Part shown: in pieces, positions 56,001-64,000 of the stretch
Position numbering within the stretch: the stretch's first letter is position 1
Layout: each line of letters starts with the position of its first letter
Source: Rhipicephalus microplus
Taxonomy: Eukaryota > Arthropoda > Arachnida > Ixodida > Ixodidae
Direction: 5' to 3'
Assembly (NCBI RefSeq): GCF_043290135.1
Contig: NC_134707.1
Location: 78,200,987-78,264,986, forward strand
DNA length: 64,000 bases
Made by a program: the position numbers and the translations under genes
Notes under the pieces: generated by a model
The model's input: only the letters and a program-made list of their open reading frames with translations
Databases searched by the model: none
Told to the model about the DNA's origin: nothing

Positions 56001-59000
56001 ATACAAAGGACATGTAAGTTCTCTGTAGATGAAGCGACCATTCATTTGACTCAACATAAAGGCTTTCTACGGGGCTGGTGCAAAAAGCACCCGTAGAAAG
56101 GCGGATGCCCAAATGGTGCACGGGGTCCAGCATCTTCAAAGCACTTTGAGTTGCAGACTGATAAACAACAGCCCCATTATCTAAGCGGGTGCGAATGAGG
56201 CTTCGATACAGATTCATGAGGCATAGCCTATCACTACCCTAAGTAGTACGTGACAACACTTTTATAACATTCATGGCTTTTAAACATTTTGTTTTTAAAT
56301 ACGTGATGTGAGGTACGAAGGTCAATTTGTTGTCCAAGATTCAGCCTAAGAATTTATGCTCGGCTTTGACAGACAGACGTTGCCCATTCAGTCGAATGTC
56401 AGGTTCCGAGTGCATGCCTCTCTTTCGAGAGAACAAGACACAGGTGTTTTTTTTGTGGGTTAAGTCGAAATCCGTTTTCATCTGCCCATTTGGAGACCTT
56501 GTTTAAACCCAGCTGAACCTGCCGCTCACACACTGCCAAGTTGCATGACTTGAAGCCAAGCTGGACGTCGTCGACATATGTACAATAGAACATATTGCGG
56601 GGGATGGACAAGTGCAAGGAATTCATTTTGATGAAAAAAAGTGTGCAGCTAAGTACACCACCTTGTGGCACGCCTGTTTCCCGGACAAATGTTTGGGAGA
56701 GAACACTGCCCACACGGACACGGAATGTCCGGTTTGACAGGTAACTTTTGATTATGTGAAACATTCTTCCACGCACGCCAAGGTGGGGCAGGTCTCTTAG
56801 AATTCGAAAACGCCATGTTGTATCATAAGCCTTTTCGATATCGAGGAACACAGAGAGAAAATATTGTTTATGGACGAAGGCGTCTCTGATCTGTGCCTCG
56901 ATACGAACAAGGTGGTCTGTGGTGGATCTACTTTCTCGAAACCCGCACTGAAATGAGTCGAGCAAATTGTTTGTTTCAAGGATATGTACAAGTCGGCAGT
57001 TTATCAATTTTTCGAAGACTTTGCACAAGCAGCTTGTAAGTGCAATAGGTCTATAGCTTGAAGCTAAAGAAGGGTGCTTTCCCTCTTTCAAAATGGGAAT
57101 AATAATAGCCTCTTTCCAGGAGGTAGGGTTAGTGCCAGAAAACCAGATAGCATTGTATAAACGAAGTAAAGTTTTTCGTGTTTCGGCTGGTAGGTTTTTT
57201 AACATTTCATACACCACACGGTCAGAACCTGGGGCAGAAGTACTGCAGGAGTTGAGAGATGTTCGGAGCTCAGCTAGACTGAAAGCTTGGTTATACGCCT
57301 CGTATCTAATGGATTTGTGTTCGAGTTTCTGCTTTTCTATTCTTGTTCTGCATTTTTGGAAAGTGTCGGTATAGTGGGACGAGCTGGATATCCGTTCAAA
57401 GTGTGCACCGAGGAAGTTTGCCTGATCTTCCAAGGTATCACCCTGAGTGTTCACGAGTGGAAGTGTGTGTACTTGTTTTCCTGCTATCCTACCGACCATG
57501 TTCCAGACTTTAGCCGCCTTTGTGTATGAATTGATCCCTGACAAAAACTTCTGCCAGCTTTCTCTTCTGGCCTGCCGACGCGTTCTCCTGCCTTGAGACT
57601 TTATTTTCTTAAAGCTCTCAAGGTTTTCCGCTGTCGGTGAGTTTCGCAGCAACCTCCATGCCCTGTTCTATTCCTTTCGCACATTACGACACTCTGTGTT
57701 CCACCATGGGACGTGTCGCTTGCCGGGCTGTCCAGATGTTTGTGGGATGCATTTGGCTGCTGCGTTAATAAGGAGAGCTGTAAAGTACTGCACAGCTTCA
57801 TCTATGCTTAGCCCACATATGTCAGTCCAACATAGCTGAGCATTGTTATGAAACTGTTCCCAGTCGGCTTTGTGTATAAGCCATTTGGGAACTCGTGGAG
57901 GACATTCGTATGATGTTTGTGTACTCAAAACAACAGGAAAATGGTCACTTCCGTAGGGATTATTTAGAACTTTCCATTGGAGTAATGGTACAAGTGAAGG
58001 AGATGCGATGCTGAGATCTATGGAAGAGTAGGTTTTGTTGGCAAGGTTATAATATGTTGCCTCTTTCCTATTCAACAGAAAGGCACCGGAGGAAAAAAGG
58101 AACTGTTCAATGAGACGACCTCGTGCATCGTAGCGAGAATCACCCCATAGACTGCTATGAGCATTCAGGTCACCAAGGACCAGATAAGGTTCGGGTAGTT
58201 GATCTATTAAGGACTCGAATTCTAGTTTTCCAAGACGGTGGTGTGGGGGTATGTACAGAGAGCAGATGGTGACGAGCTTGTTGAAAAGAACTGCTCGAAC
58301 AGCCACTGCCTCTAGTGTTGTTTGCAGTGGTAAATGTGTGCATGCTACTTTTTGATTAACAATAATGGCTACACCGCCGGATGATGCCGCAGCATCATCT
58401 CTGTCCTTTCGGAGGAGAACATACCGACGCAAAAAATTCGTGTTTTTAGATTTTAAATGAGTTTCCTGTACACACAGCACTTTCAACGAATGTTTGCAAA
58501 AGAGCTCTTGAACATCATCGAGGTTTCTAAGGAGTCCTCTGACGTTTCAATGTATTATTTGTGTTGCCATATTGGAGGTAACGTAGTGCTGTCTGTAAGG
58601 AAAAATGGGTGCGTCTGTTTCTTAAGCTAAGCGTTCAGACTCAAAGAACAGGGCCGTCGCCGGGCCCCGTTATTGGCTTTTTATTTCTTTTGGCGCGCTC
58701 CAGGGAGCTACGCCGATCTTTCGGCACCAGGGGTACCGTGGTGTCCATTGCCTCCTCAGAGGCACTGCGTGCCCGCATTTGCGAGCTCATGTGTTGGGCT
58801 TGGGACCTCGCCTGGTGAGACGAGGCCTTCATATCAGCCGACCCTGGAGTCTCCTTCACCTCGGGGGGCGAAACCTTCGGTCCTCTTGGGCTAGAGGTCG
58901 AAGGAACCTCCTTTGGTGCTGGGATACCCTGGCCGCTGCAAGAGCTTGCAGCGGCCGTGGTTGTCGCCGTGGGGACGAGTGGCAGGGCAGCCTTGGCTGT

Positions 59001-61139
59001 TCCCGCCGTGGGTGGGGGCATTGGCGACCGCCTGGGCACACTGTGCCTGGCATGGGCAGTTGCCGCAGGCCGTTGTAGTGCTGCCCCCTGCTGCACTACA
59101 TCAGCGAACGATGGTTTGTTTGTGAAAAGACCAGATACTTGTTGACGGGCTTCTCGGAAAGTAAAGTTTTGTGTGATTTTGATTGTAACAATTTCTTTTT
59201 CCTTTTTCCATGTTGGACAGGTTCGGGAGTATGCGGGATGGGCACCATCGCAGTTTGCGCAGTGGGCCCCAACCTTCACCTTACACTCGTCCGTAGCGTG
59301 TCCTGTGGTGGCACACTTTCCGCAGGTGAGTTGGCCGCGGCAACTCTGAGAGCCGTGACCAAAACGCTGGCATTTGAAGCAACGCCGTGGGTTGGGAATG
59401 TAGGGTCTCACATTCAACTTCAAGTATCCTGTTTCGAGATGTTCAGGCAGGGTACTGGTGCAAAATGTCACAATTATGTGTTTTATTGGGATTTCCTTCT
59501 TATCACGCCTAATTTTGATTCTTTGTACTTGTGTCACCTGCTGGTCCTTCCATCCCTCGAGGAGCTCTCTTTCAGTCAGGTCAAGCAAGTCTTGATCAGA
59601 TACAACGCCTCGGGAAGTGTTGAGTGAGCGGTGTGGTGTAATTGAGATAGGTATGTTTCCAAACGATTCTAGTTTTGAGAGGTTTTCATACTGGCTCTGA
59701 CTTTTTACCTCAAGGAGGAGATCCCCGCTGGCAATTCTTGTAGCCTGGTAACCTGGTCCAAGTGTAGTGGTGAGGAATTTGGAAACAACGAAAGGCGAAA
59801 TAGTTCTGGCGTTCTTTTCAGCGGTTTCACAATGGATTACATGGTAGCGGGGAAAGGTTTCTTTCGGTTTGCTGAAATAACTGGAAAAGTCTTCGGTGCG
59901 CCCTCTCTTCGAGAGAGGACGATCGTGCACTGAAGGGAGAAAAGAAAAAGCCATAAACTAAATATGAGTTCGGCAGCCATGCCAGCCGCCCACCATGGAG
60001 CCCAACGCGGGGACGTGACAAGTCCTAAATTTATATGAGGCATGTCAACGTCAGCTGTACACAGCCGCTATAACAAAATATATTGTGCCCAAGACAGAGC
60101 ACATACACAAGGTTAACCCTTGCCGCCAGGAAAAATCGGAAATAAATGGAAGAGAAAAGATGACAGGATAGATTTGAAAACGAGAAAAGACTAAGATGTA
60201 GAGCGAGAGAGAAATAGGAAAAGGCGACTACCGATTTCCCCTGGGTGGGTCAGCCCAGGGGTGCCGTCTACGTGAAGCCGGGGCCAAAGGGGTGTGTTGC
60301 CTCTGCCGGGGGGCCTTAAAGGTCCAATCACCCAGCGTCGGATCAACCCCCAGGATCCCCGTTTCCCCGGACACGGCAAAGCCACACGCGGCTAGGCGTG
60401 GGAGGGAGCCGAAACTCCCCCATTAGCTCAGGTCCGTGGTGTCGCTACACACCAAACGCCTACTTGCGCAGGCGCCGCTGCGGGGAGATGCTTGTTTTTC
60501 TACGCCATTTCATGTTTACTAAGTCCTGTTGTTCTAATTCCAGTTTTTTTTTTGTTTAGTGTGCTTTGTAAGAATTTCGCCTCATCTATTGCGATTCCTC
60601 CTCTATGATGCCTTCTGGGTATCCATAAAATATCTGAATAACAATGTAAGAAGAAAAAGAAACAACTTCTTTTAAAGTCTATCTGTGGCCTAATTCACAA
60701 AGCTTTTCGTTCACAGCTCATTCGTTTGTGAAAGGCGAAGTTATTTCCGATTAATCATCCACTCGCTCGATAGTATGCATAATATCGACAATCGATGGCG
60801 TTGGATCTTATTAGAGTGTGCTATAGTTCTTACTAATTGGTTTTAGGTCAGTCCGTTCTTCCTGACACTCTGCAGTGAATCGGCGAATGCCAGAGTGGCA
60901 AACGCAGAAGCGTACCTGGCTTGCAGTTGCACTTGGGTCGGCAGATGCGTTGGCTGAAACTCCCGTGCGTGGCTCTGGATCCTCCGGCACGACTGCACGG
61001 CACCAGGTCACCCTCGGTGCACGTGGGTTCGCAGTGGGCATTGCACTTGGGGTTCCAGACCTCAGTCCTAGAGTCACATGACGACGGAACTGCGACGCCA
61101 TGTGCAGAAGCAGGCGGTGGCGTAAGCATCGCAATACCG
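52332..61139 (-). CDS. Two-domain TIL (trypsin inhibitor-like) secreted protein, 3' exons
   Basis: Two exons, 61139-60916 and 52647-52332, joined by GT..AG (CCAG|GTACGC and CCCGTAG|GCC). The splice falls inside domain 1 and restores its last two cysteines. Domain 1 has ten Cys (from SCDSRTEVWNPKCNAHC to CVPRDQC). Domain 2 also has ten (from QCKRNEEFRSCGSAC to CIPTSAC). Ten-cysteine TIL domains are small, five-disulfide serine-protease inhibitors, abundant in tick saliva and haemolymph. The stop TGA is at 52332-52334 after a short Arg/Gly-rich tail. The exon with the signal peptide lies right of 61139 and was not identified. Which protease it binds cannot be told from sequence. Confidence 0.88.
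52921..53021. repeat. (GTCT)n microsatellite
   Basis: About 25 uninterrupted GTCT/CTGT units in the TIL intron, inside the left minisatellite zone. Confidence 0.97.
53022..53519. other. TIL intron segment, no recognised feature
   Basis: About 500 bp between the microsatellite and the main minisatellite block; nothing recognised. Confidence 0.5.
54001..54495. other. TIL intron segment, no recognised feature
   Basis: Unassigned intron sequence up to the 3' end of the I-group LINE. Confidence 0.5.
54849..56217 (-). CDS. LINE ORF2, thumb, RNase H and Cys/His tail
   Basis: 56217-55372 starts NLYRSLIRTRLDNGAVVYQS (thumb) and contains RNase H motifs FFTDASKSNSSVSYA, FTAEAYAILVAAKHI and IYTDSLSVVTALHS. 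The last RNase H block is in the overlapping frame 55433-55218 (VVCWVPGHREIQGNMRADQL). A third frame, 55094-54849, gives the Cys/His cluster CDKCGEALTVLHMLIQCKHL. So the domain set is complete but the frame shifts twice. Confidence 0.88.
56399..57652 (-). CDS. LINE ORF2, reverse transcriptase domain
   Basis: 417 residues in a frame offset from the endonuclease. It begins with the basic connector (LRNSPTAENLESFKKIKSQG). RT blocks: SYRPIALTSCLCKVFEKLIN, FRESRSTTDHLVRIEAQI, motif A VFLDIEKAYDTTWR, motif B TGVPQGGVLSCTLFF, motif C CTYVDDVQLGF (YVDD) and motif D KWADENGFRLNPQKKH. The frame breaks at 56399, in the thumb region. Confidence 0.92.
   Translation of the reverse strand: MLRNSPTAENLESFKKIKSQGRRTRRQARRESWQKFLSGINSYTKAAKVWNMVGRIAGKQVHTLPLVNTQGDTLEDQANFLGAHFERISSSSHYTDTFQKCRTRIEKQKLEHKSIRYEAYNQAFSLAELRTSLNSCSTSAPGSDRVVYEMLKNLPAETRKTLLRLYNAIWFSGTNPTSWKEAIIIPILKEGKHPSLASSYRPIALTSCLCKVFEKLINCRLVHILETNNLLDSFQCGFRESRSTTDHLVRIEAQIRDAFVHKQYFLSVFLDIEKAYDTTWRFRILRDLPHLGVRGRMFHIIKSYLSNRTFRVRVGSVLSQTFVRETGVPQGGVLSCTLFFIKMNSLHLSIPRNMFYCTYVDDVQLGFKSCNLAVCERQVQLGLNKVSKWADENGFRLNPQKKHLCLVLSKERHALGT
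57668..58570 (-). CDS. LINE ORF2, endonuclease domain (nonsense near start)
   Basis: ORF2 starts at ATG 58570 (MATQIIH) and meets TGA at 58547-58549, where the family usually has the Trp of a QWN-type motif. It continues open from 58546. Endonuclease motifs: LKVLCVQETHLKSKN, VLGDLNAHSSLWGDSR, SSIDLSIASPSLV and NPYGSDHFPVVLS, i.e. the APE-type catalytic set. It ends at a frame break near 57668, before the RT. Confidence 0.88.
58641..59954 (-). CDS. LINE ORF1 protein (RNA-binding, three CCHC knuckles)
   Basis: 437 residues. An N-terminal RRM-like region (FLTTTLGPGYQATRIASGDL, SITPHRSLNTSRGVVSDQDL) precedes three zinc knuckles: CFKCQRFGHGSQSC, CGKCATTGHATDEC and CANCDGAHPAYSRTC. The last third is Pro/Ala/Ser-rich and ends in a basic patch (RRSSLERAKRNKKP). 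It should coat the element's RNA as a nucleoprotein. No internal stop. The start at 59954 gives MAFSFLPSVHDRPLSKRG. Confidence 0.9.
   Translation of the reverse strand: MAFSFLPSVHDRPLSKRGRTEDFSSYFSKPKETFPRYHVIHCETAEKNARTISPFVVSKFLTTTLGPGYQATRIASGDLLLEVKSQSQYENLSKLESFGNIPISITPHRSLNTSRGVVSDQDLLDLTERELLEGWKDQQVTQVQRIKIRRDKKEIPIKHIIVTFCTSTLPEHLETGYLKLNVRPYIPNPRRCFKCQRFGHGSQSCRGQLTCGKCATTGHATDECKVKVGAHCANCDGAHPAYSRTCPTWKKEKEIVTIKITQNFTFREARQQVSGLFTNKPSFADVVQQGAALQRPAATAHARHSVPRRSPMPPPTAGTAKAALPLVPTATTTAAASSCSGQGIPAPKEVPSTSSPRGPKVSPPEVKETPGSADMKASSHQARSQAQHMSSQMRARSASEEAMDTTVPLVPKDRRSSLERAKRNKKPITGPGDGPVL
60451..60915. other. TIL intron start, no recognised feature
   Basis: Intron sequence between the LINE 5' end and the TIL exon. 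A poly-T run lies at 60545-60555. Confidence 0.5.
60916..61139 (-). CDS. TIL gene, penultimate exon
   Basis: Contains eight of the ten cysteines of domain 1: EVWNPKCNAHCEPTC, then an extended loop (GDLVPCSRAGGSRATHG), then RICRPKCNCKPG at the donor CCAG|GTACGC. The acceptor (ATCCACAAG) has a poor pyrimidine tract, so the 5' edge of this exon is less certain than its 3' edge. Confidence 0.8.
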
Positions 61140-62849
61140 CTTGTGGATGCACAGTAACTTACACGAGTGTACTGTGATTCCAAAAGCCCCTCCCCCCCCC
61201 AAAAAAAAAAAGCCAAATCGAGAAGTGGCAGGAGTTGTCTACAGTTATGAAAAAAAAAAACATTAGGTAAGACATACAGTATGAAACATAAAGCGAAACG
61301 GTGGAGCAGTAGTGGTGCTTTAGTGTTATATGTGGCAGTTTATTGTTGTATCGTGCACGCGTGGTATTGCCCACGGTTGCTTTCTCAGCCATGACCCCAT
61401 GCTTGAATATTACCATAAGCTGCACGATGTGCGTTTAATAGAAGTATAGGACCCTGGGGCCGTTTGCCCCACAGTTCTTCATGTGGGCACAGGTCTCTCG
61501 GGTTGTACCTTTGATTTTCAAACAGAAGGGTGAAAGGCACAGGGTGAATAAAGACAGGCAACCTATGACCCACCAAATGTCCGAAGGCCATCGACATTAA
61601 ATGGCTAACCAGGCCACTCACACTTCCCAGAAGGGCCCTGGTCGCTCCTTATTAAAGCCTGTTATGGGGTCGCAAGCATGAGCTTCGCATCTTATGTCCA
61701 GTTGCGTAGGGTGATTGTCGGACTGAAGTCCTCCTGCTGAGCAGACGGCGCCTACTGATACTACCCCCTACTGCTCCTGTTTTGCGTCCCTATGCGAAGT
61801 AGGGAGAGGGGAGGTCTTACTACGCGGAATTAAAAAAAAAAGCGCTGTGTCTCAGATGCGAAATCGATGTCCCGACTTAAAATGCTAAAGAAATATCGCG
61901 GGTATTGTCTTCCGCTTTTTTTTTCTTATGAGCCTTTCGCAAAAACATTTTCAAGTGTCATCTAAATGACAGAGATAATCGAAAAAATATGGAGGTAGAA
62001 GATGAAGTCTTATGAAGACTGTCCTCGTCGGAACACTACCTTTAGCGATGTTAGCGATGCCTGAATTTGAAACAAGGATTCTTGTTTGAAGTTCAAGCAG
62101 TAGCGCAAACAGTCACTTGGACAGCGAAAGAGCAAGAAATGACAAAGACCGAAGCAATACTTTCACCGTTCATGTGATTCTTTGCGCTCCAACCTGAATG
62201 ATGTACTAAGCCTATCAGTCTGTCCTTTTGAACTTGTTCGAAGACTTCATTGCTGCGAGGCAGTCATATCTTTTTCATAGTTTGCTTTAGTAGTCAAGAA
62301 GAATTTTACAGCAAGTCATATATTGTATTATATCGCATTGTGTCCTGTATTGAATTATTACAGCGAAGGTCAACAGCAGACTCTTCCAGACATCTGAGAT
62401 TAAGCCTGTGATGATGGGCACTATTTAACAGTGAAAACAAAGTTGATGTCCCGAGCTAATGCTTGAACGGTGCTAATGAAGTATACTTTTATGGCAATAA
62501 TTGAGGGGTGAAGACATTCCGATAAAGCAAACCAGTCATCGAAAAGAAAGAAATGGAGGGAGAATTAGAGGAAGGGAAGTCGCTTCCTTAATCCGGGATT
62601 CCGCTGGATCATAGGCCGCCACTGTGGCTTTTTATACGGGAAACTTCTGGTCGCCGAAGGTCTAGTTGAACAGGGCTGCCTCCCTATACCTTCCCACGTT
62701 GGCGGCTCTTTAGTGTCTAAGGCAGTATCACTTGGGCAGGCCCATGCTACCTAATACAAGTAAACTTTCTGCGCACAGAATTTCCACTCCGACGGTGTAT
62801 CGATGGCAAGTGAGTATACGACCGATTTGTTAAGCCCGAGTTTTCAGTT

Positions 62850-62850
<1 letters not shown>
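61140..62850. other. Upstream intron of the TIL gene, no recognised exon
   Basis: 1.7 kb. It has a poly-C/poly-A junction at 61190-61210 (CCCCCCCCCC then AAAAAAAAAA), and otherwise nothing recognised. I looked for a minus-strand signal-peptide exon ending in a good donor and did not find a convincing one. Confidence 0.45.
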
Positions 62851-63045
<195 letters not shown>

Positions 63046-63343
63046 CCCACTTAATTTGGCGTGAACCCAAATCAGCAGGGTAGGGTAAGATGGTTTGACG
63101 ATTATGACAGCTGGTCAGGACATGAATAATGTGACAATCCCGTCACGTACGTCGTCAAACAGTTCTCGCCAGACAGTGGCACATACCCATGGGCGAGCAT
63201 GTGCCATTGGTATGCGGGTATGTGCCAAAGGTGATTGACACTTAGTATCTACCTAAGAACGACGAGAACACACATGGGCATATTTAACCTGCGAGCGTTA
63301 AGAAATACCCGACATCGGTAGTGTCGAACCGACAAACGCAAAG
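63046..63343. other. Repeat-like intergenic or intronic sequence
   Basis: About 300 bp containing a local near-repeat of ATGTGCCA (63200, 63222). It is probably part of the larger repeat that also includes the tRNA-like head at 63344, but I cannot define its ends. Confidence 0.35.
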
Positions 63344-63432
63344 AATAAATGTCAGGGTCCCAGCTGGAATCGAACCCTAGCATTCTGCGTGAAAAAGAAA
63401 CATTTTACCGTAGAGCTACGCTAGGTCTCGGA
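63344..63432 (-). mobile_element. tRNA-derived SINE head
   Basis: The minus strand reads CCGAGACCTAGCGTAGCTCT, then ACGGTAAAATG, then GCTAGGGTTCGATTCCAGCT. TAGCGTAGCTC is A-box-like and GGTTCGATTCC is a perfect RNA polymerase III B box. The tRNA cloverleaf cannot be closed (no acceptor stem), so it is a SINE or tRNA-like relic, not a tRNA gene. It is a different family from Ruka. Confidence 0.55.
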
Positions 63433-64000
63433 ACTACTTTTCAAATAGATGCTAATCGTCGTGAAACGTCAATAGTGGTGGCAGTGCTGCTTACCCAATT
63501 TCATAAACCGTTGCACATGTACTCCTTTGATACAGTCATCACGTCGGGTTAACGTGAATTGTGGTTGGTTGCCATGCGCTGAAGTTGATTCATGTGGCAG
63601 TGTCCAGTGCCAGCATCCTCGCGAGCATGGGTGCTTCATATGAGCTTCTGGTGTTGCTATACGCATGCTTTATTTGGCGTCGTTGCGCAAGTGCAAACAA
63701 CTGTTCAAATGAACACCTGTAAATCTGCAACATATGTCTGTGCGTGCAACATCTGTACATATGTTTAGCGTCATTTCATGACGTGTCGCTCAACAAAAAC
63801 ATTGCAACACGGTCACTTTCCCTTCGCATAACGTCGATTGCCAGGTACATGGGATCTGCCGAATTTTTCGTGCATGACATTCTTCTAATGTGCCCTATAC
63901 CTTCGGCGGGTCCGAGCATTTGCGTCCCAATGAAAGGCTTACGCAGAGAGGTGCGAGAGTTTGCTAGTTATTGGCTGGCTTGACAGATCTTGTGGAAATG
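63433..64000. other. Right edge, no recognised gene
   Basis: About 570 bp. Open frames here are short and without motifs. Confidence 0.45.

Larger units (their letters stand above)
54496..60450 (-). mobile_element. Near full-length I-group non-LTR retrotransposon
   Basis: About 5.95 kb on the minus strand. Layout: 5' UTR (about 60450-59955, GC-rich, containing CTGGGCTGACCCACCCAGGG), ORF1 (59954-58641), a 70-bp gap, ORF2 (58570-54849: endonuclease, RT, RNase H, Cys/His tail), a 3' UTR, and an ATCATCATC tail at 54496-54507. ORF1 is intact. ORF2 has a nonsense codon at 58547-58549 and several frame breaks, so this copy is dead but young. RNase H in ORF2 and three CCHC knuckles in ORF1 place it in the I superclade rather than Jockey or RTE. 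It occupies the TIL gene intron in the same orientation. Confidence 0.88.

Noticed and set aside
59139..59627. 162-codon plus-strand open frame
   Set aside because: Antisense shadow of the LINE ORF1 zinc-knuckle region.

Overview
The window is nuclear DNA from an animal, almost certainly a hard tick. The evidence is intron-split genes with GT..AG junctions, several copies of a tRNA-derived SINE that matches the Rhipicephalus 'Ruka' type, tick-style CR1, RTE and I-group LINEs, and very many pogo/Tigger-like MITEs. I see no bacterial-style operon, CRISPR array, rRNA gene or functional tRNA gene. Two host genes can be supported, both on the minus strand. Everything else recognisable is mobile DNA or simple repeat.

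Gene 1 (6084-44058, minus) is the 5' half of ZFC3H1, the scaffold that links the MTR4 helicase to the nuclear RNA exosome (PAXT). Twelve coding exons can be placed. Their splice phases agree across all eleven junctions, giving about 796 codons before the gene leaves the window on the left. The coiled coil, C3H1 zinc finger and HAT-repeat C-terminus should lie beyond position 1. Introns make up most of the locus and are packed with transposons. From left to right they hold: an intact Kolobok-type TTAA transposon inside an RTE LINE (1-4430); Ruka and Tigger elements (7.6-9.3 kb, 10.2 kb, 12.6 kb); a four-layer nest at 14.3-18.3 kb (Tigger MITE, CR1-like LINE, Kolobok-like element, internal tandem repeats); a complete hAT element with perfect 8-bp duplications at 20.2-25.3 kb that carries two Tigger copies; a Tigger-like MITE, an I-group LINE tail and a Tigger remnant (26.3-28.0 kb); and a second Kolobok-like element at 28.6-32.7 kb split by another transposon.

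Gene 2 (52332-61139, minus) is the 3' end of a gene for a secreted protein with two tandem trypsin-inhibitor-like (TIL) cysteine-rich domains. Its 8.3-kb intron holds a nearly full-length I-group LINE (about 54.5-60.4 kb), a diverged minisatellite with repeated TGACGTCA motifs, and a (GTCT)n microsatellite. The upstream exon with the signal peptide was not found.

The intergenic part (44.1-52.3 kb) has the ZFC3H1 5' flank, a truncated Ruka, a transposon with CCCCTGTCACACGG termini, a (TCCA)n microsatellite, two LINE 3' ends and a hairpin-forming inverted repeat. The most unusual observation is ZFC3H1 exon 7, whose protein looks like the basic connector that precedes the reverse transcriptase in LINE ORF2 proteins, so this exon may be a domesticated LINE piece.
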